From positions 1-34,107 of the forward strand of contig JAIPMN010001321.1 of the NCBI GenBank assembly GCA_020650975.1: DNA of 34,107 nt. The letters are read 5' to 3'. The position numbers and the translations under genes are program-made. Under the pieces are notes generated by a model. It did no database searches, was not told the origin of the DNA, and worked only from the letters and a program-made list of their open reading frames with translations. The stretch comes from Apostichopus californicus (lineage: Eukaryota; Echinodermata; Holothuroidea; Aspidochirotida; Stichopodidae). This document shows positions 1-11,200 of this stretch, in pieces (position 1 is the first letter of the stretch; each line of letters opens with the position of its first letter).

Positions 1-590
1 AGAGTTGGTTGTGATGAACAACTCACCTCCACCAACCCCTTCCACCCCCCCCCCCCAACCCACCATACACAATTATAAGAAACAAACCCAAGCATCATTA
101 TTATTGGCCTATGTGATAGAGTTGGTTGTGATGAACAACTCACCTCCACCAACCCCTTCCACCCCCCCCCCCCAACCCACCATACACAATTATAAGAAAC
201 AAACCCAAGCATCATTATTATTGGCCAATGTGATGAGTGTTGGTTGTGATGAACAGCTCACCTCCACCAACCCCTTCCACCCCCCCCCCCCCCAACCCAC
301 CATCCACAGTTACAAGAAACAAACCCAACCACCATTATTATTGGCCTATGTGATGAGTGTTGGTTGTGATAAACAGCTCACCTCCACCAACCCCTTCCAC
401 ACCCCCCCCCCCAACCCACCATACACAATTATAAGAACAAACCCAAGCATCATTATTATTGGCCTATGTCATAGAGTTGGTTGTGATGAACAACTCACCT
501 CCACCAATCCCCTTCCACCGTCCCCCTCCCCCCACAACCCACCATCCACAGTTATAAGAAGCAAACCCAACCACCATTATTGGCATTGAT
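1..590. repeat. Minisatellite, five units of 117-120 bp
   Basis: Five tandem units: the shared TTGGTTGTGAT motif recurs at 5, 122, 240, 360 and 477, giving periods of 117, 118, 120 and 117. Each unit contains CACCTCCACCAA, a run of about 9-14 C, ACCCACCAT, and a CATTATTATTGGCC segment. Units 1 and 2 are almost identical; unit 5 is the most diverged and its C-run is broken up. The array begins at the window edge and may extend left. The long open frame across it (5-589) is a by-product of repetition. Confidence 0.95.
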
Positions 591-1619
591 AGCGATACTT
601 GAATGAAAGAAACTCCTCCAGGCAGCTACAAAAGAGAAGCTCATTCCATTTGGGAGAGATCATGGTGGAATGTTTCTTCATATACAAGGATTTAAAAAAT
701 CTAATAAATATAAGGTTTTATGAATTATATACAACGCTTAGACCCTAGCTTTTAAGTTTGTTTCGTTTTGATACTTTCAGCGTAACTAGATCTTGAACAC
801 GTACACAATAGATATTTGTAACAGGATCTATAGTATTATTTGTTACTCTAGATGAGTAAACTTAAAGTCCCCCTCACCCCCCGCCCCACCTCCCTGGAAC
901 TCCTCATCTAGAATTTCCTTATAAACCCACACCAACTGGTTACTCTAAGGAATGAATTACTGTGAAGCTACTCTCCACATCAAATGTTAGAAATTTCATT
1001 CCCATTTCATTCACAGCAATAAACATAAAATCTTCAATCATTTCAACTATGGATATCTGTCTGATTTTGAGAAATTTCTAACAAAAAACAAAACAAAAAA
1101 ATATCCAATTCAAATTCAGTAGATGAAAAAAAAAACACACTACAAAAAACACAATAGAACACTTTATGGGTACGTGCAACAAGTTATTATGAGAGATGCC
1201 TTGCTAAGTGCTACTTAAATCCATCGAAAACAGTCTTTTGTAGTTTTGCTAAAAACTATTACCTACAGTGTGCTAAAAGCATAGAAAAGGAATACATGAA
1301 ACCAGTGTCAAGATGGCATTCAATGATTTACCTCTGACTGAAACTTGTCATGGACATTCATGAAAATCAAGTAATTTCAAGGAGCGGTTTTGACTGAGAG
1401 ATGCCAAAATAACCACATGTGGGCAGTTGCGAGGAAAATGAATCCTTTTGTAAATTGTAAACTTCCAGGGTGGAAGCCACTCATAACGACATTGTTTCCC
1501 CGCTGTACTATTCCTGTCACACAAGTGATCATCAAAATTACTGGGCTGTCCCTTCAACTAAATACACTTAATATTGACAGTGCATTGGCATTAAATATTC
1601 TTATGGTCATTTTGTCCAC
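591..1619. other. Non-coding stretch, nothing recognised
   Basis: AT-rich sequence with several A-runs (about 1080-1150). The first part of a plus-strand open frame (1390-1845) lies here, but it matches nothing I know and its 3' half overlaps a retroelement remnant in another frame. No gene supported. Confidence 0.5.
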
Positions 1620-2025
1620 AGCATGTATGACGAGGACTTTATTGTTTGAGAATTTGCGCAAAATTCTATCTGGAAATCATTGCCAGAGGATATTAAACAT
1701 AATAGCACTGTATCGTCATTCAGCAGAATATTACGAAATGGCTAATTACCACATTCCACTTCTCCTCTGCATTGCCTATTTTGTTATGTTTGTTCTTAGT
1801 ATATACTGTACATACAGATATCTTTTTGTCCATATAGTGTATTAGTTTAACTGTGGCATACAGGGAGTGACCTCCTAGACAAGCCTATAAAAAAAGTTTT
1901 TTTTTAGGTCCCTTACTTTTGCAATTCATGTCCTCAGATATTAATCAATTAATTAATAAATACATACATACTTGCTCCATATATGTAGGTTGTGATAAAA
2001 CAAATGAATGAAATGAAATGAACTT
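1620..2025 (+). mobile_element. Decayed 3' end of a LINE-like non-LTR retrotransposon
   Basis: In the frame of 1650-1745 the plus strand reads EFAQNSIWKSLPEDIK, then SSFSRILRNG and a TAA stop at 1743. The pattern W-x-S-L-P-(E/x)-(D/x)-I-(K/R) followed by SSFxRxL is typical of the extreme C-terminus of reverse transcriptases of CR1/L2/RTE-type LINEs. A TGA at 1647-1649 already interrupts the frame, so the copy is dead. About 280 bp of non-coding sequence follow, ending in a short (GAAAT/GAAT) simple repeat at about 2001-2025, as expected for a LINE tail. The 5' limit is uncertain. The family call rests on motif memory only. Confidence 0.55.
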
Positions 2026-2065
2026 TCAGCTACCAGAATATCCTGTCATAAAGTGATTTGGCTTC

Positions 2066-2180
2066 GGGAAGGCTCGCAAATTTAACCGACGATGATCGAA
2101 GGCCCAGCCAGCAGCACACCACTGCTCATTATGCAGCCTGCATATCGCTCACGCTTGAGTGCACACACCCACGGTAACTC
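2066..2180 (-). repeat. Diverged inverted copy of the dispersed repeat at 4735-5020
   Basis: GGGAAGGCTCGCAAATTTAA followed by CCG(A/G)CGATGA at 2067-2094 is the reverse complement of the sequence near 4822-4850. Further on, GCTTGA..GCACACA (2152-2167) matches the reverse complement of 4741-4758. The middle is poorly conserved. Confidence 0.6.
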
Positions 2181-4734
2181 CATGAAAGTAATGAGCATTG
2201 AGCTCCCAACACAGAAGCGCTGCTATTGTTTGTAAACAAAAGCGGTACTTGGCTTTTCCTGGTCTGTGGTTTTATGTAACAATGGCACTCTGACCACAGT
2301 AGAAGGAGATTTATTTCAAGAACGAGTTGCAATCTTCATAAACTATTTTCGTATCGAATGTTTCAAAAATACTTTCAGTTTCAGACTTCTTTTCCTGTAC
2401 AAAGTATTTTTTCCTGATTCCCCGAGTCTATTCGGATTACAAGAAATCTAACTATCCTTAAAAATTATTTTGTAAAGGTTGCCACATATTCCAAACTAGT
2501 ATTAGAGCAAGAAAAGAAGAAAAATGGCAGCCCGTTTTTTTTTCAGATCTTAGTACGAGAAACATGTATTTTATTTGGATAATAGAACAATGTGGTTAAA
2601 TTAATATTTTCCTACCCTAGTTATATGTCGATTTTATAAAATGAAAACTGACTTTTTTGAAAATGGATTTTGAAGTTCAGTCAACAATTTTAAAAATGCT
2701 TACCGTTAAATACTGCTGTCAAACAATACATTCGTATTTATTCCAATAAAGATCCACAAAGGATAAAAATGCTAAGTAGAGCTTACTAAAGAGAAATAGA
2801 AACTGCATGTACATGGTCATTTTAAGTATCCAAATACTATACAAAGAGATTGAGTTCACCGAAACACCCCTTTTCCTTACCACCTGAGGAAAACCGTCTT
2901 TTATAAATTATAGTACCATACAGTAGGCCTACTTTACATTTGATACAAAAGTTACTTCTACAACAGGTTCCCAAAATTTGTATGTGTCGCAATAGGTTAA
3001 GTTTTAACACAGCACAGTACCATTCATAATTTGCATATTACACTAAAATTTACACTCGGCGTCCAGATGGCGGGAAAATGTACCATCAAGTTCAATGTGT
3101 TGTGTCGTTCCCATGGTGCAATGAACTTGGGCAAGTTCGAATGTCGATGACCTACTTATGTTCCGTGACCAATGTCAACAGGAATTATGTGTGTAAAAAC
3201 TCATGTTTTTCCACGTGTTATATATATAGAAGTTTTACGTAAGCGGAGCGAATTTCGGGGCGGCTCGTTGATTGTGAGGAAGCACTTATTTTAAGCATCA
3301 ATATTTGTGAAAAACATCGTAAGGTTTTTCTTCAGAAAATATTTTTGACTAGTAATTGGAATCTCAATGTATTAAGAAGTTCTGGGTCTAAACCTTATCA
3401 TTGCATTTTGGGCGAATGTGTATTTAACTACGTTATATGATGCTTAAACACATGATTGAACAAAATGAAAATTTCAAGTATTACCACATAAATATTCAAA
3501 AAATATACTTTTGTTGCATGTTATGGAGGATTTGGTGAAACCATACATGTCTGGACTGATTACGGTTTGAAAATTCTACAAGGTTCGTGATCAACTTGAC
3601 CGTAGAGTATTTTCAGAAAATAAGTTTGCTCCCATACAAAACTGTCCGACCAAAAGCAATAAAATGACTTCATGGCATTTAAATAAAAAAAGCTTCTAAC
3701 AAAAGTTATGAACTATTTTGTATAATTTTTAATGTGCGCGTCAATAGGGGTTGCCATCATGATCTCATCGATTACTGATGCTATGCAAAAGGAACTGTCA
3801 ATTTGAGAATATCATATGGTGCGGAAAAACATTCTCCAAGCAAACAATTTTCTCGAAAATCTTGCAAAATTCGATCATGAACACAATGTTCAAAGAATGT
3901 TAATATAACATACTAACGTATGCCAGCCCATGCATCCCGGACGGTGAAAAAGGTATGCCTATTCAGCGTTACAATGCATATTAACCCTAATCTAGCATTT
4001 TGGGACGATTTGCTAGTGCAATTAAAGCCTAGGTGGATATTCATGCATACAAGAAGTTCAGAACGGAATGTTTTGTTCGAATAGAGAATATTTTGCGATC
4101 GCTGTGTTTTTAAAGAAGGAGTTTGTATGAAGGAGTTTGGACGAGTACAGTATGTTCATTAGGCCTACCGTACTAGTTTTGCGATTATGAAACTTGTATG
4201 TCGATTGACACTTAATTTGGTGACACACCAAACTTTTTGATCAGAATTTGCAAGGAATCTATCGCACATAGCGTTGTATCGATGTTTTCATTTACTGCGG
4301 AAAGAAGCCTTCCCCAATTCTTTCAAATCACAATGAAACGATCGATTGTTCTGCAATGTAATTCACGCTAAAATGATAACATTACGATAGTATAAAGTGC
4401 CAGTGAAATGATAAACACACCATCACGATGTTACAACCACGATGCGACGCCCGATATTACGTTAGGTATTTGCTATAGGCGTAATGGAAACGATATTTTG
4501 ATAGACTCCTAATATTTTGTCACGATGCCACGGCCGATTTAATCTGGGCGGTACTGTATATGTAGTAGCTTCATTGATAAACAATTCTCCAACCTGCAGA
4601 GAAAATTCTATAACCCTTTAGTGTACACCCTGGACCAAAGTGGCCAGTTCATTGTCTGGTCTTCTTTTGTGTATTAGAGGCTTAATTTGTGGTCTCATAG
4701 TCAAGTGCATACAAATGTCCACTGACTCTTGGCA
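2181..4734. other. Long non-coding stretch, no gene recognised
   Basis: No open frame with recognisable protein content on either strand. Around 4380-4560 short CACGATG motifs recur (for example near 4424, 4440, 4520), a weak local repetition. If the ankyrin gene has further exons in the window they should be here or further left on the minus strand, but I saw no ankyrin-like coding. Confidence 0.5.
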
Positions 4735-5020
4735 GGCAGGAAATGTGTGCGTTCAAGCATGACTCATTACCAGCTGGTTGCTGTGCTCATTACACTGGAT
4801 AGCAACGGTTGGGCGTTCATTCATCGCCGGTTAAATTTGCGAGCCTTCCCTCAGTACACTGTGCTGTGGGTATTGACCGCAGCTGTATGTACTGACTGTA
4901 CACTAGTGTCTAATTACCGACGGTAGCAAGCTGTGTGTGTATTTTCTTGGATCGATGGTGGTGTCTAACACTTCTGTTACACCTCATTCGAAACTAGGTC
5001 AGATAACCGGCATTAGATGT
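4735..5020 (+). repeat. Dispersed repeat copy A
   Basis: Positions 4853-5020 (168 bp) match 17694-17861 with about four mismatches by eye and no gaps. The part at about 4735-4850 is shared, in inverted and diverged form, with 2066-2180. It lies 95 bp beyond the donor of exon 4, inside the following intron if the gene continues. No coding potential was recognised; family unknown. Confidence 0.85.
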
Positions 5021-5114
5021 ATCTTTTTGCGCGAGACTTCACACCCTTTAAATAAAGTCTCCAGATCATCTCAGCCGACTCCTGTGTTATAACTCAAACG
5101 GCGATTCCACTCAC

Positions 5115-5259
5115 CTGGAGAAGTTTCACAGAGATTTCAAAGTAGCCCCTGAAGCAGGCGAGATGGAGAGGTGTCTCCTTGGTGTCTCGGTTGGCTTTAC
5201 CTTCTGCTCCTCTCGAGATGAGAAAGTCGATGACTTCTTCGTTTTGTAAAGCTGTAGCT
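5115..5259 (-). CDS. Exon 4 of ankyrin-repeat gene (residues 219-266; gene continues)
   Basis: The acceptor is TTTCCCTACAG (5270-5260) and the donor is CAG|GTGAGT (intron from 5114), a near-consensus 5' splice site. The first A completes Arg218, then 48 codons follow: ATALQNEEVIDFLISRGAEG, then KANRDTKETPLHLACFRGYF and EISVKLLQ. Two ankyrin units are visible, the second with ETPLHLACFRGYFEISVKLL. The exon ends in phase 0 in the middle of a repeat array, so at least one more coding exon must exist. I could not identify it in 1-5114, and it is likely outside the window. Confidence 0.9.
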
Positions 5260-8200
5260 CTGTAGGGAAATGCCAGTAAAAAAACACAAATTGTATAAAT
5301 CATAGCACTCAGGTTGCTATGGGAACGATGACAATAAGACTTACTTTTGTTCTCTCATTAACTCTTTATCAGCTAATGAAGAAGAATGGATGTGAATGTA
5401 TATTTATGGCAAATTTCAATCTGTTCTGATGTATCTATCAGACTGGTGAATAATTCATCGACTATTAAAGGACAGAGAAACATTTGCAACACACAGATCT
5501 GTCGTAGTTCGATATTAAGAATACCCAAATAATGTGCAAAAAAAACCCATTTTTCATCAAAATAATGCAAGGGTACCACCGAAGTCAAAAAGAAGTGTGA
5601 AAGCAGACTAAAGCACACAAATGTACTGTACTGACAGCAAAAGCAATCAGTAGTTTGTCCAAGCGTTGGTACCAAAATTTCTCAGTTAAATTCAACAGTC
5701 GATATTTTAGCCTCTGAAATAGATCCTGCTAGGATCGAAACGTCAGGCCAAATTACTTTAACACATATTTTGAGTTAAGAAAAAACCTAGACTTGAATGT
5801 GCCTGTACAGTCTACACTAAGATCTATGTAACTAACTTACAGACTTAGAGCAGACAGACAGACAGTCACGTTTACATTTACGGATCAGACTCAAAACGAG
5901 ACAGAACTGATTTTGAACATCCGTGTTTTCACATTAGACCTAGTGCAAGGTATCAGACCCCACACACACTGCAATGCTGCTATTAATGCCTACTACTGTC
6001 ATTGTGTCAGATGACTCCTGCATTAAAATAACAGACTGATGTAAAAGGTCAGATCCTGGATCAAATCCTGCAGCGTTCGCATTATGCTGACTGTCCTCCT
6101 ACTATCTTAGTCTATCCCAGAGTTCAAATCCTAAAACAGGAACTTTAAAACTGAATGGGTTCTGACTATGCATTCTCTGCTTTTGTTTATCTCTCCCACA
6201 GTTTATGTACTTCTTAACTTACTCTTCATAACAACACAAGTGATCACACAGCAAAATAAATATCATAACAGAAATCGAAAGATATCATCTCTTGAACGAT
6301 CTGGCTACTTCAAACACGGGATTGGTTTCGGCATGCATTCAGAAAGTGGGGGGGTACCTGGTAGTTCAAGTGAAAGCGGATGGTGCCCACTTTCATTTAA
6401 CACAACTTGCAACAAACAAATCCTTCATTTATGGAAGGATAGTTAAGTCCAATATTAGCTCTGGGCCTTCCTGGTATTGAAACTGGTGTGAATCATACTG
6501 CCAGAGCCCTTTTAAGAAATCGTTTACAATTTCTCTGTCCACTAGTTTTGTTTTATCCTTCTTCTATTTGGTTTGTCTATCCTCTGTTTACTTTTCAAAG
6601 TAATCAAAACTTTTTCCTTACCTGTAGAGAAGTGTTTCCTTATAGTCACAGTTTATGGCAGAGAATCCGAGTTTCCGAAGCAACAGCATTAATTTGTCAA
6701 TATCTGAGCAAGCCTCAAGCAAATCTCTTTCCAATTCTTTGCGAAGAATGGCTCTTTCCTCTACAATAGAACAAAAATCATGCACATCTCTGTCTTGTGT
6801 CTAGATATTTATCCAAAAATAAGCACGGAATAATTAGTCATGTTCACATGTTGTGTGGCATGTCATGAGGCTTACGACTGTTTTCACACACTCGCTCTCA
6901 TGAAACACTGCAAAATAAATATATATAGAAATATATTCTTCTGTTTTATACAAAAATGGTTTTCATTTTGCACTTAAAAGTTTGTGTAGGACTTTGCCTC
7001 AATTTGCATCCAATTTGTCAACTATACATCACCATTTTCCGACCTCAACTGTACAGAGCAATTTGCCAACCACTTTGGATAACATTTGCCATGTAACACC
7101 AGCTTAATCATCACTTGCAGATTGAAAAATTCAAGAGACTTTCAAGAGACTTTAAAAAAAAAAAAAAAAAAAATCTAATTTGACAATTGTTTGCTGATCA
7201 AATTTAATTATAAAGAAAACCACTAAAAGAAAAGGTTGACAAGAAAATATTTCATCAACACGTCCGACATCAGTTGCCATGGAAACACAATATAAAGGCA
7301 TGAACCTCCTAACTGCTTGAGCTTCTCTACACATATCAATATAATATAAAAGAGAATCTGGCATTGCTCATATCATATACAAGGCCCACCACCTGTAGTT
7401 TGTCATGTAGCAAAATGCTCTCTCACACACCCTCCCCCTCCCCTTCGCCATCCCCTCACCCTTCCCTTCACCCTCCCCCCTTTCAAAAATATCATGAAGC
7501 GCACAGACGTTATCGAATAGTTTTTATCACTATTTATCAATTTTTAAGAAATTTTTCACCTCACAATTAACATCGCTTACTGTATGAAAATTCAAAACTC
7601 ATATGAAAAGTGGGAGGGAGCAAAACATAAATTTGTCTGACATCGCAACATTGGGCAATGTCGAAAGCAATTCAGTTGTCTCGGGCACACTACAAAACAT
7701 GTCCATCTTGTCCTTTCACATCAATTTCCTCTTGTTAGAGTAAATCAATCTACAGTATACAAACTATACAAACAAACAAAAAAAAACAAAAGATTGGGGA
7801 TAGTATAAACAATAGAAAGTAAAAGTGTTTGATTCATCACTGATGTTGAGTTCTCATGATTTGGTTTACCTAAGCATAAAAATATGCAACGACAAATGGC
7901 AATGGAAAGTAGTTTTTCAAAAGGGTGCCTCTAGTTTCCAGCGTATGAATAACATCACATATATACTCTAATCGAATAATCCGTAATCCTACACTTCCAA
8001 CCACGGCATACTAGGCCTAACCCCCCCCCCACGTCATTGAGAAGAGGTACATTGAGGGGTGGGTGTGGGGGGGGAGGAGTCTGCCTTGCATTCATACTTT
8101 CATAGTGCCTTTGTTGTCAGTTATGTCTTCAGTTTTTTTGTTTTTCATTTTATTTCTGACTCTTCTAACCACGGCATACTAGGCCTAACCCCCCCCCACC

Positions 8201-11200
8201 CCGTCATAGCAGATGAACCTAGGCCTAGCTACACTTTGTAGCGTCATTTCAGAGTGAATGAAAATAACATCTACTGTTACCCTCAATGAAAAACCATTCG
8301 TAGGCTCAGCTAATCTCACCTATCTTGTACATAAAGAATTCCACCATCTTCAAGTCCCTGTTTTCTTCTGCTAAAAGATGAGGCGTCTGACCCGATGAAT
8401 CCAATTTATCCAGGTCCGCTCCATACTGCACAAGTTTCTCTGTTATGTCATACTTCCCGGTACTGGCAGCGATATGGAGTGGAGTCTAAAAAAAAAAACA
8501 GAGTGTAAAAAAAAATACAAACATTGAGATGAATTCTATATTCTGTGTTTTAACTTGGTACTAAAACTTAAGGTATTACTAAGAAATATGGAGTACACAG
8601 TAAATAACGAGTTTGTGTGTGAATGTGTGTTTGGGTATGTATGTTTGGATGAGTGTATTTATGTAGTACTTGACAAAAAGTAGTTTAATAACTGCATGAC
8701 ACTGCATATTAACATTAACATATCCGTAAAAGCAACTTCTGGCAATTTTCCCAAACTTTTAGAATATTTCCCTCACTATGAGAGTGCAAAATAATCAAAA
8801 TAGATCCTTTTAACTTGGTACTAAAACTTAAGAAATATATATCCTTAAAGCAACTTCTGGCAATTTCCCCAAACTTTTAGAATATTTCCCCTAACTATGA
8901 GAGTGCAAAATAATCAAACTAGAACTTCAGAGGGCATACAATGGGCAAAAAATGTTACCAATTCACTCTAGGCATATAGTAAAGTGAGAGTGCTATGGCT
9001 GTGGTAAGACAGGTTACATTCCATTATTCATATTTTATTAGCTTGTTTCTTTTATTGTTTGCCTCTTCCTTAATATATTTTCTTTCTGTGACAAATTGTA
9101 TTACAACCCTTTGGTGAATGTTTCATTAATTCGGTTACTTTTATTCTTTTATTTTTATTGCAGAGAGGGTGGGAGGCCTGGGGGGGGGGCAGTTGGGAGA
9201 GGAGGATAGACATGTCAAAAGGAATTTCTATCCTCCACAAATAAATATTGAAAATATTGAAAAAAATGAAAAAGGTTTAAAAAGTGCTTTCAACAAGACT
9301 GTTTTCCTGCTAAATTGTTTTCACAATACTGTATTAACCAAAGGTTAAAAATGTTACTGAAATAAAATCTCCCTATCTCACAACCCTAACAGTGAACTTG
9401 ACAAGATGTGTAGATGATAAGTACACTTTTTGATTCCATATGACCATTCTGAGTTCTTACATTTCTGAGCACTGCTTTCCTCAATATTATAGTTATGAGT
9501 AGAAATAAATCAAATATGGTACAATTTACCACATTTACTACTGCAAAGACAAAAACAATAAAAAAATAATAATAATCATAAATAATCATAAAACAAGGAG
9601 AGAAATCTTTTCTAGTTTAAAGGCACTTAATAGTGATCCCAAAAATGTCGACATACATATATATGCTAAAAGCCTTAAATGATAACAATATGGCTTAATA
9701 AGTATGAATTTTTGGTAACCATTTTGAACATATAATGCTATGTCGATATTGTTCCATATGACGAAAGATTAGCAAGGAAGTTAAATACCATTTTTTCTGT
9801 CTGGTTTGCCTTTTAGTCAATGCACTTTACGAGATCGATCAAATGCAAAAGTAATTAAATATAAACTATTGTCTTCTAAGCCTAACAATGAAAATATCGA
9901 GAGTGTTCTCAAATTAGAGCTTCTGCATGACTGAGTATGCAGTTGCTTACAATGTAATCTTTTGAAACCATTCAAGTCAAATATAAATGACTTCTCTGCA
10001 AACGACACAAAACCAAAAACAGTTGACTGTGCATCAATTTTGTCCTTGTTGCCATGAACCTCATATTATTTACCCAGGTGTATAAATGGGGACTTGCGAG
10101 GTAACTTGTAAATATAGTTGTGTGTGCCAGTTTGTGGCTGCACCCTATGTGAAACGGTGCACTGTGGTGCCCCCAGGAGAGATTGATTGAATTGTGTACA
10201 CTTTGGTGTGTGGGTGTGACAAGTTACCAATGACCAGAGTTAAGTTGTAAAGTCCTGTGAAAGTGCCCTGGCCTTGAACTTTACTGTAACTCAACACAAA
10301 AAGATGCTGTAGGCGTACCTAACTTGGGAATCAGTTGCTTTAATTAACAGTCATGCATTCCATACCTATTAGCAGTACAAAATGTGGCATACAGATAGTC
10401 AGACCAGGGAGTTGTTATGGAACAACTCCCTAGTCAGACGGTACCTGAGAACTACTGTAACTATAAACTGCACCTTGTAGATTCGTTTCAAACTTACTGA
10501 ACCATGAAAAACCACATGTACTGTAATAGATCTGTAAGTTTAACCAGGGTGTTGTTAAACACAACTCCCTGGTTAAATGCAAACTCCAACACTACTATGT
10601 ATGAAAGCAGCTACCACTATAGTTATCACTAAAATACAGTCACACAGTCCCAATCTCGATGCAAGGGGACTGGGGTTGAGAGCGTATCAGTCGTTTGGAA
10701 TTTCGTGCCCAGGTTCTTTAATGGGTGGGTGACTTTTCTCAATAAAGTATCATGTTCCGTTTGGTAGCAAACCGTGGTACACACCTGACGATGATCACAC
10801 AGTCTCGATGCAAGGGGACTGGGGTTGAGAGCGGATCAGTTGTTTGGTTTTACAGGCCCAGGTTCTTGAATGAGTGACTTTTCTTAAAATGTATCACTAA
10901 CATATTGAGAGCTGGTACAGTACTTGTAGAGCACCGCTGTACAACAAGTCACTCCAGACGGAACCTTTAACCACGATCAAGTGTAGTATCTATTTCCTTT
11001 CAAATCATTACGTTGTGGTCAACTTATTACAGTATCAATGACAGAAAACTGCGTTTGGGAATTGGTATTAGTTAAGTCAAGTACAGGTTATTCGGTCATT
11101 TTTCTATAGCTTTGGTCATTTTTCTATATCTTCAGTCATTCTTTCTTTAAATCATATCATCACTTATATCATCACTTATGTGTCAGAACATGGACATAGT

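Noticed and set aside
5-589. 194-codon open frame
   Set aside because: Created by the 117-120 bp minisatellite; the protein is a periodic translation of C-runs with frame shifts between units.
1390-1845. 151-codon plus-strand open frame with a hydrophobic C-terminus
   Set aside because: No recognisable domain, and the LINE C-terminal motif lies in another frame over its 3' half.
4456-4598. Possible further ankyrin-gene exon on the minus strand after a TTTTCTCTGCAG acceptor
   Set aside because: Phase 0 and open for about 47 codons, but the translation has no ankyrin features, ends in a stop, and overlaps CACGATG-type repetition; likely chance.
5724-5750. GATCCTGCTAGGATC palindrome followed by GAAACGTC as a Penelope-like or other retroelement end
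   Set aside because: Seemed familiar but I could not support a family assignment from the flanking sequence.
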